Shown in pieces: positions 42,170-53,946 of a stretch of 64,000 nt of DNA (within the stretch, counting starts at the first letter, position 1; each line of letters begins with the position of its first letter). The position numbers and the translations under genes were made by a program. A model generated the notes under the pieces. That model searched no databases. It was not told the origin of the DNA and worked only from the letters and a program-made list of their open reading frames with translations. Source of the stretch: Maylandia zebra (lineage: Eukaryota; Chordata; Actinopteri; Cichliformes; Cichlidae); the NCBI RefSeq assembly GCF_041146795.1, contig NC_135177.1, forward strand, positions 21,064,560 to 21,128,559. Reading direction: 5' to 3'.

Positions 42170-43120
42170 AAGAATAGTAGCGTATCCGGTAGCTATATAA
42201 ACAAAGGATGATGTACATGCTCATATTCTTATGAACCCAATATTATTTATAACACAATATATTTAACATCTCTGGGTATGTTGGTGGATTCTTGTTGACA
42301 GTAAGCAGCGCTATTACATGTCACCACTGGATTTTAGATGAATCAAACATGCTCATAGATTTAAAAAATCAGTCTCCTTATTTTATTCCATAAGAAATAT
42401 GTGTTTGGGGGGGGGGGGATTGTTTTCTTTTGTTTATATATATATATATGTAAATCCAAACAGAATTTTAATTATATAGAGGAAGGTTCCTGACTGAAGC
42501 TAGAAAAACACTGGCCAGCATGAAAAAGTTATAATCTTTTATTTTTATTTCTCTCTGTCTTGGTTTTCTTTCTTGACTGTGTGCCTTTTAATGCAGATGC
42601 TTTACTGAAATATGTCTGGCTCTGTTACCTCAGGCATAGTGGGGAATGTTCTCATTGCCTTTTGCTGTTGCATATTCCAAATCCGGCACACTACCAGTGC
42701 ACTGTTCATGCTACCATGGTATGGTATTGCATTAGTACACATGGTGTTACATCTGTGAAGACTCCATCAATGATGAGTGGTGTAACTCCTACAAAGAGGT
42801 TTGGTGCATTGAAAAAAAATTTGGGAAATATTTCAGCAAGGTAATGCTTAACTGCACTGCATGATTTACAGTATGGTGGTTCCATAGATTAACTGACTAA
42901 CCTGGCCTGCCTGGATTCCAGACTTGTGAAGACATTAGAACACCTCCAAGCTGCTGAACTCAAGAAAAAATATTAATAATTTTCTTTCAATAGTACAGAA
43001 ACTGGGCTCATTAATACACAAAGTGTTCTTAAAAGAAGAAGCATTGCAGTGCGGTGCTAAATAGACCGAATCCTTTTTTTTTTTTTTTAAACGTCTTGCT
43101 GACATCAAATTTAAATCCAT
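42170..43120. other. Intergenic sequence, no gene seen
   Basis: AT-rich DNA after tmem67, with a G run near 42408-42418 and a short TA tract. ORFs are short and unsupported. Confidence 0.45.
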
Positions 43121-43124
43121 CCAT

Positions 43125-43500
43125 AGCCCAACCAAGGTAGCCCATCTGCTTCAAGTTTCAACATACCATAGATTATCATCTGCATACCTGCATAACGTGT
43201 GGTTTTTGAGTTACTGTTGTCTTCCTATCAGCTCAAACCGGACTGCCCAGTCTCCTGTGACATCAACAAGGCATTTTCACCTAGTGAACTGGATGTTTTC
43301 TGTTTTTCGGACCACTCGCTGTGAAACCCGGAGAAGTGTGGCACCAACCATTCTACTTTCAAAGTCACTTAAATCACTGTTCATCCCCACTCTGATGCTC
43401 CATTTGAACTTCAGCAGTTCGTTTTGATCATGTCTACATGTCTAAATGCATTGAGTTGCTGCCACTTGATTGCCTGAGTGGATATTTAGAAGGATAAGAG
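43125..43500 (-). mobile_element. Tc1-like fragment (same family as 45.2 kb)
   Basis: CCCATCTGCTTCAAGTTTC, GAGTTACTGTTGTCTTCC and GAGTTGCTGCCACTTGATTG recur in the same order at 45.79-46.13 kb, so this is a second, truncated copy of that element. Confidence 0.6.
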
Positions 43501-43790
43501 GAACAGATGTACTTAACAAATCTTCTTTTTTTTTCTGGTTTATTTTAAGACTCTTTTATTCTTCAAATGACAAATTGTAAATTCAGAAACAAAATAAAAC
43601 ATTATAAATGTACAGATTATAAAATTGTTTATTAAATTATAAAATTTACATATACTAAAAACTAAAAAGCGGATCGCTTTTCTTGGGTCACAGCAGTTCT
43701 GATCCTATCTAGAAGTGGGGCTTTAAAAAGCACATCCTGACTTTGTGCATGTGGTTATGCTTCTACGTGATCACGTCTGCTAGCCCTTAG

Positions 43791-43892
43791 CCAATCAGAG
43801 TTCACTCCACCGGGTGGCGCTCCCGAATGATACACAGAGGGGTCGGCGTTAAGCCATGAGCTCAAATAACTTCTTTACATCCGCTGGTTGAG
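43791..43892 (+). promoter_or_regulatory. Candidate pdp1 promoter and non-coding exon 1
   Basis: A CCAAT box (TTAGCCAATCAGAG, core from 43791) is followed about 100 bases on by GGTTGAG then GTAAGCC, a good splice donor (exon end 43892). No ORF continues through it. The next downstream plus-strand gene is pdp1, whose start-codon exon begins right after an acceptor at 49050, so a spliced 5' UTR exon here is plausible. It could instead belong to an unseen gene. Confidence 0.4.
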
Positions 43893-43899
43893 GTAAGCC

Positions 43900-45230
43900 A
43901 TAACTTTGCACCTCGTTTGAACTTTTCACTCTTGCAGGTTAAGATGCGTTGAAGTCCGGAGGATTTTTCCCGGGTGTAGTCGCGTCTTATGTAAGCAAAC
44001 CGTATCCAGTTTGGTGGGTGTAACCTGGACACCACTAGCAGCCGTTAGCATGAATTTGGCTACTGTACCCATTTAACTAACCTTGTTTGACAGCTTTCCT
44101 GTTCCTATTTTATTGTCATGTTGTGGCTCTGAGACTACGCCTCCATGTTTTTAGTCGGTCTCCTCCAATACTGGCTGGTTGGTTTACAGACCTGCTTTGC
44201 AACTAGCAAGGAAAGGCTAGTGATGACAACAAACATGGCAACTTAGTTGCAGAGATCCAAGCTGGGACGGGCCCTCAGTGGTCTGTGTGCCTCACACATA
44301 GTTTGGGCTTTCTCCATATGGGGTCAGCCTGCAAGACGCCGTCACTGTAAGGAGTACGTTTTTACCCGAGCATCCATCACCTTTGTTGCTCCATCACTGT
44401 CCGCACACTTTAAGAGTTTTTCCACATTTTGATGGTCTGTAGATATAACAGGCGAAACATAGAGCGGAAACGTCTTTTTAGGAGCTGGTAATTTTATTTT
44501 TTACAGTTCTGACGCTATTTTACTTCCGTAATACAGGTCTTTTTCCCCCTTTCTTTTCTTTTTTAGACTAGTGGAAAGAAAACGCTCAAAGTACACATTT
44601 GCTTGTTTATTCTATTAAGGTTTGACTGCTGGAAGTGTATGCACACTGCCTTATTTGCATGTCTGGATATGTAGCTTCTTACCATTTTAAATACATAAAG
44701 GTATCTGACTGTTTTCAGAATCAGCTGAGGAAGTTTCATATCTGTTGGTTTCTCTTTTCACCCTGTTCTCGTGACTCGTCTTAAATTATTAAATGAGGGC
44801 AGATTTTATGAACAGTTGCAGTGAGGATCCGGTTTACTGGGTCATCCTGACCAGTCATTTAGATTCAAGAACTAAATGTCAGGGGCGAGTTACTGCCAGG
44901 GCTATTTTTAACAGTCAGTGTGCAGAGTTGCTGACCTATAGAGAAGAGTGCAGAGTACAACTCACGGCAGATGTCGTCTCCAGTGGCGCTATCTCTAATC
45001 CAGGTTTTTCTCAATACTTCAGGACAGAAATGGTTAAACCTCGTCAAACTATATAAACGAAACTAAAACACTTTCTATTATTCCTGAAGGAGGCTCTACA
45101 CTGCCCCTATCTGAGATTATGGGACATAATCACTGTAACAATATCTTTGAGAGTTGACATTTCTTCTCTAAATATTCAACACAGTGTTCATGCAAATTTA
45201 ATTTATGAATAAGAGCAATTTTGTTGAGAG
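43900..45230. other. Intergenic or pdp1 5' intron, nothing recognised
   Basis: Moderately AT-rich with no clear repeats or exons. If 43892 is the pdp1 first exon, this is intron. Confidence 0.4.
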
Positions 45231-45235
45231 TACAC

Positions 45236-46175
45236 GCTCACCGGAGCTACTTTATTAGGTACACATTGCTAGTGCTGGTTTTGACCTCCTTTTTGCCTTC
45301 AGAACTGTCTTAACTCTTTGTGGCACAGATTCAACAAGGTGCCTGAAACATTTGTCAGAGATTTTGGTCCATATTGACACAGTGGCATTAGACTATTACT
45401 GCAGATTGGTCAGCTGCACATCTATGATCTGAATCTCTGGTTTCACCACATCAAAAATTGCTCAATTTGATTGAGATCTGTTGACTGTGAAGGCTATTTG
45501 AGTGCAGTGAACGTGGTGTGTTATCCTGCTGGAGGCAGCCATCAGAAGATGGTACGCTGTGGTCATAAAGGGATGCATATGATCAGCAACAATACTCGAG
45601 TAAGTTGAGGCGCTTTATCAATGTTCATGTGGTACTGAAGGGTCCAAAGTGTGCAAAAAAAAAGAAAAAAAAACATCCCCCACACCACAAGGATTAATAC
45701 AAGGCACCATGAGTCTGTGTGAATTTTTCAGTTTCCTGTTACTAGCTGACAGAAGGGACACTTGGTGTGGTCTTCTGTTGTTGTAGCCCATCTGCTTCAA
45801 GGTTTGATATATTTCGTGCATGCAGAGATGCTCTTCTGCATACCTTAGTTATTATTTGAGTTACTGTTGCCTTCCGATAAGCTTAAAGCAGTCTGGTGAT
45901 TCTCTACTGACCTCTGGCATTGATGCCTTTTCACCCACTTACTTTTTCACCTACTTTTTTCAGACCTTTGGCTGTAAGCCCTAGATATGTCTGTTTGGTA
46001 GAATCCCAGTAGATCTGTAGTTTCTGAAATACTCAAAACCATCCCTTTGGCACCATCAACCATGCCACATATAAAGTCACTAAAATCACCGTTTTTCCCC
46101 ATTCTGATGCTTGTGAGTTGCTGCCATGTGATCGTCTGATTGAATAGTTGTACCTAATAAAGTGACCAGCCTCAT
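45236..46175 (-). mobile_element. Tc1-like DNA transposon, internally decayed
   Basis: The left end CTCACCGGAGCTACTTTATT then AGGTACAC and the right end TTGTACCTAATAAAGTGACC are inverted copies. Antisense transposase remnants include the reverse of GACCAAAATCTCTGACAAATG, the block also seen at 31.6 kb. Frames are broken. Confidence 0.7.
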
Positions 46176-46277
46176 AAATGTTTTTACTTCAAATTGAGGC
46201 TTTGTGGTCCTGCACTACTGTAACACATTATGCAGCAAGGACCTTCTGTTTGTCTCTCTTTCTCTATTGTTTCAAAC

Positions 46278-47068
46278 TAGGGCTGCCACAAACGATTATT
46301 TTGATAGTCGACTAGTCACAGATTATTTTTGAAAAGAGTATTTTCTGAAAACAGCTGAGATTTGTGCTAATAAGAGGTGAAAAGGCTGAAAGTTTTTCAG
46401 AAGAGGTTAATTAAGCAGAATTTGGGCAGAAAAGAGGTGAAAATTCTGCTGAAAAGAGTTCAATTAGCAGAATTTCTGCTGAAAAGAGTTAAAAAAGTTT
46501 AACTGTTAACTGAAAGAAATGTTGCCATAAGCGGGATTTGAACCCGGACCTCCCAGTCTGAGAACGGATGCTCATCTCACTGAGCTAGAACACAGGTCAT
46601 CCTGGCAAGGAAAATCAGTGAGGCCACTGATAATATGGCAGAAATGGGCAAAAAATATTGCAAAAAAATTCAATATCTCAAAAAGTATAGAAGTTATGAG
46701 CACCAAAAGTCATAGCCCGCATTAGCAGAAATAGCAGAATTTTTTAAAAGTTTGAATGGCGAAAATCGGATAAAAACTGTGGGAGTCGTTAAGTGCCAAA
46801 AAGTGTACGGAAGCAACTAGAATATAGTGGAATAAATAGAAACAGGAACTCAATAGTGTGGATGCCCTTTGAGGGCATCCACACAATAAGAGTAATATCA
46901 AAACTAACTAGCTGCTGCCATTGTTGGAAACTGAGCTGGGCTGCGCTATGAATTCTGGGCAGCGCTGCCATCTTCTGTTTCAGTCCGTTATTACACTCTT
47001 AAATTCAGTCGTAAACGATTTTGATTGTCGACGTAATTGTGACTAGTCGACTAATTGTGGCAGCCCTA
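46278..47068. mobile_element. Non-autonomous hAT element with perfect 8-base target duplication
   Basis: It starts TAGGGCTGCCACAAACGATT and ends AATTGTGGCAGCCCTA. Inverted ends continue through the GTCGACTAGTCA motif. TTTCAAAC (46270-46277 and 47069-47076) flanks both sides as an exact 8-base duplication, diagnostic for hAT. The interior has tandem-like TCTGCTGAAAAGAGTT units and a tRNA-like segment, but no transposase. Confidence 0.88.
46524..46600 (-). other. tRNA-like segment inside the hAT element
   Basis: On the minus strand, TAGCTCAGTGAGATGAGC forms a D-arm and GGTCCGGGTTCAAATCCCG a T-arm with A- and B-box character. The acceptor stem and anticodon stem do not pair well, so this is a tRNA-derived relic rather than a gene. 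Confidence 0.5.
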
Positions 47069-47270
47069 TTTCAAACAATGAAGGACTTGTTCATCCAGTA
47101 TGTAGTTGGTCAGCATGCTGTGTGTTTAAGCGCTAAAGAAATGGCGATACAAAGATCACAACTATTTAAAGATCCCCTCCTCAACACAACTATTCCTGAG
47201 CACAGAAGTAGGGCTGCTCAATTAATCGAATTTTAATCACGATTACGATCTGGGCTTTCAACGATCATTA

Positions 47271-47432
<162 letters not shown>

Positions 47433-47542
47433 TTATTTGGAGAGGAGAGTGACTGCCGTTGGTTGAAAAGAGAGGTAAAAAAAAAAAAAAACTTCAGTGG
47501 TGTTGCACACTATTTTATATTATTTTTTAAAGTCATTGTTAA

Positions 47543-48440
47543 CCCTTTAGATCCGGTCAGAGCAGCACGCTCCGTTTTGTGTAACTACTTTTAAATCCCT
47601 GTAGAATCTGAACCATGTAAGCTAGCGCAATAATTTGTTTTGCATATGAAACCGGAGGAGTTGTACTTACAACTTATGCCATCAGCTTGTCCTCGGTCAC
47701 GGTTTCCTTCCACATAAAGCTTTGCAAAAATTGCATAAAAAGCGCTTGCAGGAACAAAAACATAATATTCCAGAAACACGCTTTGCCGATCCGATCAGCT
47801 GTTCATAACACTTCCCACAGTGAAACAGATGTCAGCGCGAACTGTCGCATGTCCGCTATTTCCTGGCCGAAACCGGAAGTGACGTCATTTTCGCGGAAAT
47901 GTAGTTTTTTACTTGTAGACCTTAAAAACCTCTACTGGTCATGTTTGACTTTTCTGAATAGTTTCTGGGATGCTTTGAACTCGAATTGCACTGCTGGAAA
48001 TAGTTTATTTTGATGCACGTGCTGTTTTCTTTGCAAATTTGCATCATAGGATTGTTTTTTTTGTTTTACCTGCAGTGTATATAAAAATTGGTGTATCTCC
48101 AAAATAAAACTATGAAGACACTCAAAATAAATTTCCTGTTGTTGTAAACTATTTTTTGCAACTTTTTTGTATTTAAAGTTTTGAAGGATAAGCCTCTTAA
48201 ATTTCTCCAAGTAGAAATATATGTAAAAAAACAAAACAAAAACGATTTTCAATTTTTTTGTAGTTTATTGCACTTTTTTGCAATTAATGTAGTTACTATG
48301 GACTTAATGCATACATATTATTAAAATATGGGCTATAACAGTTATTTAGCAACTTGAAATGCTCCCACAAATGGCACTACAACATGTAAAAAAATAATAT
48401 AAGCTCTGGCGGACTTGGTTCTATAGTAGGTCTTAAAGGG
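47543..48440. mobile_element. piggyBac-like non-autonomous element nested in the hAT element
   Basis: TTAA (47539-47542 and 48441-48444) flanks an 898-base insert that starts CCCTTTAGATCC and ends GGTCTTAAAGGG, so the ends are inverted and TTAA is duplicated, the piggyBac hallmark. No transposase. Small AT-rich ORFs inside look random. It holds the ETS/CRE motif at 47873. Confidence 0.7.
47873..47887 (+). promoter_or_regulatory. ETS-CRE composite motif inside the transposon
   Basis: CCGGAAGTGACGTCA joins a perfect ETS core (CCGGAAGT) to a CRE (TGACGTCA), followed by TTTTCGCGG. It lies 1.2 kb upstream of the pdp1 start codon. Binding is inferred from the motif. Confidence 0.45.
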
Positions 48441-48534
48441 TTAAATAAATATCGTCAAATAATCGCGATCTCAATTTCAGTGAAAATAATCGTGATTATC
48501 ATTTTTGCCATAATCGAGCAGCCCTACACAGAAG

Positions 48535-49050
48535 TATTGAAATTCATGTATTTTTTTACTGCATCATCTTTACATGGATCCCTTACTTTGACCTATTCTG
48601 TTTCACAGTAATGTTGGGCTCCATAAAGTTTCCAGTACAGCAAGCAGTCAATCAACAGCCCAACATTTAACCAGCGAACTGATTTAATCTGAATTGCCCA
48701 CAGGCAAAATATGTGAATGGTCACTGCAGGAGTCAGGTTTAAAGGATTTGTCTGAACATTAACTTTCAAGTATCATGTCGGCAGTTACTATGGAAAAACT
48801 GTTTTTACGTTATTCTGTCATAAAGCTTACGACCAGCTGCAAAATCTCGTCACATCATCCCAGTTTGTTTGCACAGTGTTTGCTTAATGGTCTATGCCAG
48901 GGACACTCTGCCCCTCTGCTGATGAATGCAGCTTAAAGAAAAGGACCTCCATCTGCTGCTCTCTGACCGCTGTACCTCTTCAATAGGTGTGGTTACATCA
49001 GCACTGCAGAGTGTGTGTGTGTGTGTGCGCGCCTGCCTGCCTGCCTGCAG
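48535..49050 (+). other. Sequence before the pdp1 start exon
   Basis: A (GT)n tract and a GCCT repeat (CTGCCTGCCTGCCTGCAG) form the pyrimidine-rich acceptor ending at 49050. No other feature seen. Confidence 0.4.
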
Positions 49051-49063
49051 GGTACCGTCAGCC

Positions 49064-52000
49064 ATGCCTGTGACATCTCAGCTGCTCAGGGCTTTGCCTC
49101 GCTCCAAGGTCTTGGCCTCCAGTCTGTTACCATGCCAACAACACCAGTCCCAGTTTGGGCCTGTAGCTCACCTACCTGCCTCAAGAAAGTCGGCTCACAT
49201 GTGGCAACGACGCCAGCCATCAAGAAGTTACCAGACATCCTCAGTTCTCCACAGCTACATCCTCACCCCTCCGCAGGTCAACTCCATTCTCAAAGCCAAC
49301 GAGTACAGCTTTAAGGTTTGTTGGGTTGTAGATAAAATGCATTTTGCCATCCGTAGTAGCATTGCTGTAGTTTACTATTCATGCTGTAATCCCAGGTGCC
49401 AGAGTTTGATGGGAAAAATGTGTCTTCGGTGATGGGTTTCGAAAGTAATCAGCTGCCAGCCAACGCTCCCATCGAAGATCGCCGCAGCGCAGCCACGTGC
49501 CTGCAGACGCGAGGGATGCTGCTCGGCGTGTTTGACGGCCACGCTGGCTGCGCCTGTGCACAGGTAAACTGGGACACTTAGCCTGCGTGTCATTTTAACT
49601 GGTTATCTTACTTTTCTCCAGCAGCGTAGCTTGGACTCAAACTCAAACCTTACTACTTTTTTCTTTCTTGTTTTTCTTGGCAGACCCTCATTTTCTTCAT
49701 CAAACTTTATCCAGAAAGTTGATTATTTAGCTCGTATTGAATTGAATATTGAAAGAAAATGCTCAGACATGTCAGATTGAGTAAAAAACCTCATAATTGT
49801 CGATAATTTGTGGTCTATTTTTCCTCAGTGACATTTATTGTCACTAGCTCTGACACAGTTATCCTGCATAGCATTTTAACTGATTAGCTTTCTTTGCTCT
49901 AAAGGCGTAGCTTGCAAATCCAAACGATTGTGATTGAATTTTTTTTTGGTGCAATCTGCAAACTATCCATCCATCCATTCGCTTCTGCTTCTCCTTTTCA
50001 GGGTCGCGGGGGGCGCTGGAGCCTATCCCAGCTTGAATTTTTTTTGGTGCAATCTGCAAACTAACAATGTGTAAATATTTCATTTTGTGCAAATATTTGA
50101 AAGGCTGCACAGCTGTTGGGGCACGATGCACCTTTCTGTGTTATGTTTGCCACTGTGTGTCTTTATGCAATTGTACTGTTTCCTGTGCAACAAACTCTTC
50201 TCTGCAGGCGCTGAGTGAGCGGTTGTTTTACTACATAGCAGTGTCACTGCTGCCCCACAACACTCTGTGTGAGCTTGAGGCAGCGGTGGAGGCCGGCAGG
50301 GCTCTTAGTCCCATCTTGCAGTGGCACAAACACCCCAACGACTACTTCAGTAGGGAGGCTCAGAGGCTCTACTTCAACAGCCTTCGAACCTACTGGCAGG
50401 AATTAATCGATCTAACCAGGTGAGGAATGTGAAAGTCAGCAGAGTACACACTTCTACGTCTAAAGGCCACTGTGTTAAAAAACAAAGAAACAAACAAAGA
50501 ACCCCCCCCACCCCGGGCGTTTTGTATTAAAATGAGAGCAATTCGTTTCTCAAACTTTCTCAAGCAGCCTCTGCTGGACTCAGCTCAGCGTTTGCCTCAC
50601 AAATGTGTGTTCATTGCCTGGGTTTTCACTGGGTACGTCTAATCAGATCATCACACAGCAGCAGCTAAGTGCATTTAGGCTTGTAGACATGGTCAAGACG
50701 ACCGCCCAGTGGTGTCAGCTAGTAACAGAAAACTGAGGATGCAGTTTGCATGGGTTCACCAAAACTGGACAAAAGAAGCTTTCCTTGTCTGATGAGTCTC
50801 AAATTCTGCTGTGACATTTTGGATGACAGGGTCTGAATTTGGTGTAAACAACATGAAAGCACAGATCCATCCTGCTGTGCATCAGCGGTTCAGGCTGCTG
50901 GTGGTGTAATAGTATAGGGGAAATGTTCTTGGCACAGTTTGGGCCCCCTTAGCATAAACATCATTTTGCAGCCTACCCGAGGAGTCGTAGTGGCCTGCAT
51001 CTTCTGTTGTCTTCAAGGTGTACCTAATAAAATGTCCAGTTAATGTATGATGTTTACAAATGCATTCTTTGTCTTTTGGCCTTTCCAGTATGTCAAAAGC
51101 ATTAGTAGACCGTCATCTGTTCTGATTCACAGAAGTGTAATTTTTCTCCCCAGTGTTTGGCCTTGGCAAACATTTCCTTCTTTCTCATTTTATTTTCATC
51201 TTTACCTGGTAGCAGCACACCCACACCAACATAGGCCGGTGTGTTGTTTTCCAGTAGTGCTGTTTTTGGTCTCTGTTCTCGACCTGTGCCTCCTGCTTTT
51301 ATCCGATTCACTCAAGTGTTCTCCCTGTTTTCAGCCCAGGTGACGTTCCAGACACCCGCGAGGCGTTGCTGAATGCCTTCAAGAGGCTCGACAATGATAT
51401 TTCACTGGAAGCTCAGGTATGAACTGTAAAAAATCCAAGGTGTGCCTTGTGAACATGCTAATACAGTTTGGTGTGACTAGTTTATGTTCCAAGTTTTACT
51501 TTAAGGAGGCAAACTTAGGAGCTCTGAATTAACTCCCAAGTGAGACCCTGAGTGTCATCGACTCATTTTATCATTAGAGTAATTTCTGGCCTTTTATCAT
51601 CTCCCTGATTTACTTTCCATGTCTGACATTATTTCAGCTTCATTATGAAACTTGCAGTGGTTATTATTGCAGTTGTAGCCCAGGGCAGTCCTCCTCATAG
51701 TGTGCCCGCATGCAGTGTAAGCTGATATTGGCTGAGCACAAATTCAGAATATCACGGACATGTTAGCCTGATTTAAATTGTGCCAAGACTTGAGTTCAGT
51801 TTGACACATTAAGCCACATATTGAATAACATTTCTCCACAGCAGCAATGCCAAAAAATGTGAGCATCCAAATTTAAACTTTTCTGGCTCAAAGGGGAGCT
51901 TGTGTGTCAGTGCCTGCCTGTCTAGTAAGCACAGTCCTTTCCTGCTTTATTTTGCTCTGCAGGTTGGAGACCCAAATGCTTTTTTGCACTACTGGGTTCT

Positions 52001-53946
52001 GAGAGTGGCCTTTTCTGGAGCAACAGCCTGTGTGGCTCACATTGATGGACCAGACCTGTATGAACAATAAATACATGGTTTAATGCATTATAGCAACATT
52101 AAAGGGATGAAATAGATTTTTTTGTAACGTTGTCTCTTTGTTTCTGAAGCTTTATAGCCAATGCAGGAGATGCTCGGGCAGTTTTGGGTGTCCAAGAAGA
52201 GGATGGTTCATTCAGCGCTCACACATTCTCCAATGACCATAACGCCCAGAATGAGAGCGAGGTGGCTCGGATACGGAGCGAACACCCTCCATCAGAGAGA
52301 AAAACGGTCATCCGTCAGGTACTGCACTCGTTAATCTGCTCACTGTGATTGTGTTTACAACCTTTATTAAAACCTCGCCACCATATTTTTCTTCTTTGTC
52401 AGGAGCGGCTGCTCGGCTTGCTCATGCCTTTCCGTGCGTTCGGGGATGTGAAGTTCAAGTGGAGCATTGAGCTGCAGAAGCGCGTCTTGGAGTCCGGACC
52501 TGATCAGCTTCACGAAAATGAGCATACCAAGTTTATCCCCCCGAACTATCACACCCCTCCTTACTTGACCGCTGAGCCCGAGATCACGTATCACAAGCTG
52601 AGGCCACAGGATCGCTTCCTGGTAAGATGCAGCGGCGGTGCTGTCACCCATCCATCCATTCTCTTTTGCTTATCCAGTTCAGGAGCTGGAGCCTATGCCA
52701 GCTGTCACAGGATCCCGGCCTGTCAGTTAACCTAACCCCCGCTGCTGTGTCATACAAAATACATACAATGTGTTTTACATCAGGACATTTATTTCCTGGC
52801 AGTCTTATCGTTTTTCCACATCTGTCCCAAAAATATACTGCCCTTCAACATTTTGAAAACTTGTATGTCTACAGTCATGATGATCAATGCAACATCATCC
52901 CCATTCTTAATAAAGCTCTCATTCTTCACTGGTTAAAGGGCCCAGCATTAGTTGATTTAAAGCCCCGCATAAATCCGAGACGTAGGAACTGATCCAAAGA
53001 GTTGACACCTGGACATTTATTCTATTTATAAAATTAAACACATTATGGATCTGGGGTCTATATTTTATGTCAATAGGCTGAATAATGTCAGATTTTATGA
53101 GTCACATCTAATTAACTCTGAGAACTGAATAATGTGCTCTGAATCCTGATGTTTGTACCATTGTTCTCCTCAAAGTAGGCATCCATCCTCCAGATGTACC
53201 TTTTTTTCATTGCATGTAAAAGTGGGCTGTGCTATTTATTTAATTAAAAAGAAAGCTCTTCTTTTGAGGAAATATCTAGCTAATGCATGCTGTGTGACCT
53301 TTTCAAACAAAGGCTGTATTTATGAAGAAATAATTAGGTTTAGATGACTTCTTCTCAGTGCCAGTATTTTCCCAAGCGAATGAATAATGTTAGCTACAGC
53401 TCCCATGCCGGCTTCAGTTACTACACTTGAATGTTTTCTGACTTACAGTTGTGGTTTTAAGTGTAAATACATTCATCATGGGCATGAATCTCATTGTGAT
53501 TTTGGTCTTTTAATGATTTCTTTCGGTAGATTATATATACAATTATATGACTCTTCTCTCGGCAGGTGATTGGCTCTGATGGCCTTTGGGAGACCCTCCA
53601 CAGGCAGGAAGTGATTCGTATCGTCGGGGAGTATTTGACTGGGGTCCACCAGCATCAGCCGCTCAAAGTCGGAGGATACAGGGTGACCTTAGGACAAATG
53701 CAGGGGCTGCTCGAGGAGCGAAAGGCTCGTGCGTCCTCAGCATTTGAAGATCAGAATGCCGCCACCCACCTGATGCGCCACGCGGTGGGAAACAACGAGT
53801 TTGGCACAGTGGACCACGAGAGGCTGTCAAAGATGCTGTCACTGCCCGAGGAGCTGGCTCGCATGTACCGCGATGACATCACCATCATCATCACGCAGTT
53901 TAACCCTCATGTGATTGGAGCACAGAGACAGGAAGGCCAGTCATGA
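49064..53946 (+). CDS. pdp1: Pyruvate dehydrogenase phosphatase catalytic subunit 1, complete, 525 aa
   Basis: Eight exons in phase: 49064-49315, 49396-49563, 50208-50419, 51335-51416, 51963-52057, 52150-52318, 52403-52621 and 53566-53946. The start ATG (49064) opens an Arg/Ser-rich mitochondrial presequence about 60 residues long. The mature protein starts near ILTPPQVNSILKANEYSFK, almost identical to mammals. PP2C/PPM metal-site motifs: GVFDGHAGC (Asp about 131), FIANAGDARA, and GSDGLWETLHR with the later YRDDITII. The enzyme dephosphorylates the E1 alpha subunit of the pyruvate dehydrogenase complex in the matrix, reactivating it; the family is Mg-dependent and Ca-stimulated via the E2 lipoyl domain. 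Human PDP1 is 537 aa. Its neighbours tmem67 and cdh17 match human 8q22.1. Unusually, the CDS is cut by seven introns; as I recall the human CDS lies in one exon. Confidence 0.95.
49934..50064. mobile_element. Short truncated repeat with about 29-base target duplication
   Basis: TTGGTGCAATCTGCAAACTA with the T-run before it occurs on both sides (about 49934-49965 and 50035-50063) of a 65-75-base insert with TCCATCCATCCATTCGCTTC and GGAGCCTATCCCAGCT, a common fish LINE end. This is a 5'-truncated insertion in pdp1 intron 2. Confidence 0.65.
50640..51046 (+). mobile_element. Tc1-like transposase remnant
   Basis: It reads WVHQNWTKEAFLV and then GCTGCTGGTGGTGTAATAGT, and the right end is GTACCTAATAAAATGTCCAG. 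It is the family of the copies at 31.5 and 45.2 kb. In pdp1 intron 3. Confidence 0.65.
52645..52740. repeat. Short fish LINE-end repeat
   Basis: CATCCATCCATTCTCTTTTGC then GGAGCTGGAGCCTATGCCAG matches the insert at 49.97 kb. It starts just inside pdp1 intron 7, about 25 bases after the donor. Confidence 0.55.
52741..53565. other. Remainder of pdp1 intron 7
   Basis: Unrecognised AT-rich sequence up to the acceptor (CTCTCGGCAG) at 53565. Confidence 0.45.

Noticed and set aside
46524-46600. A functional tRNA gene on the minus strand
   Set aside because: D-arm and T-arm are present, but the acceptor and anticodon stems do not pair, and it lies within a transposon.
47932-48252. 106-codon minus-strand ORF inside the piggyBac-like element
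   Set aside because: AT-driven Lys/Phe-rich composition with no transposase motifs.
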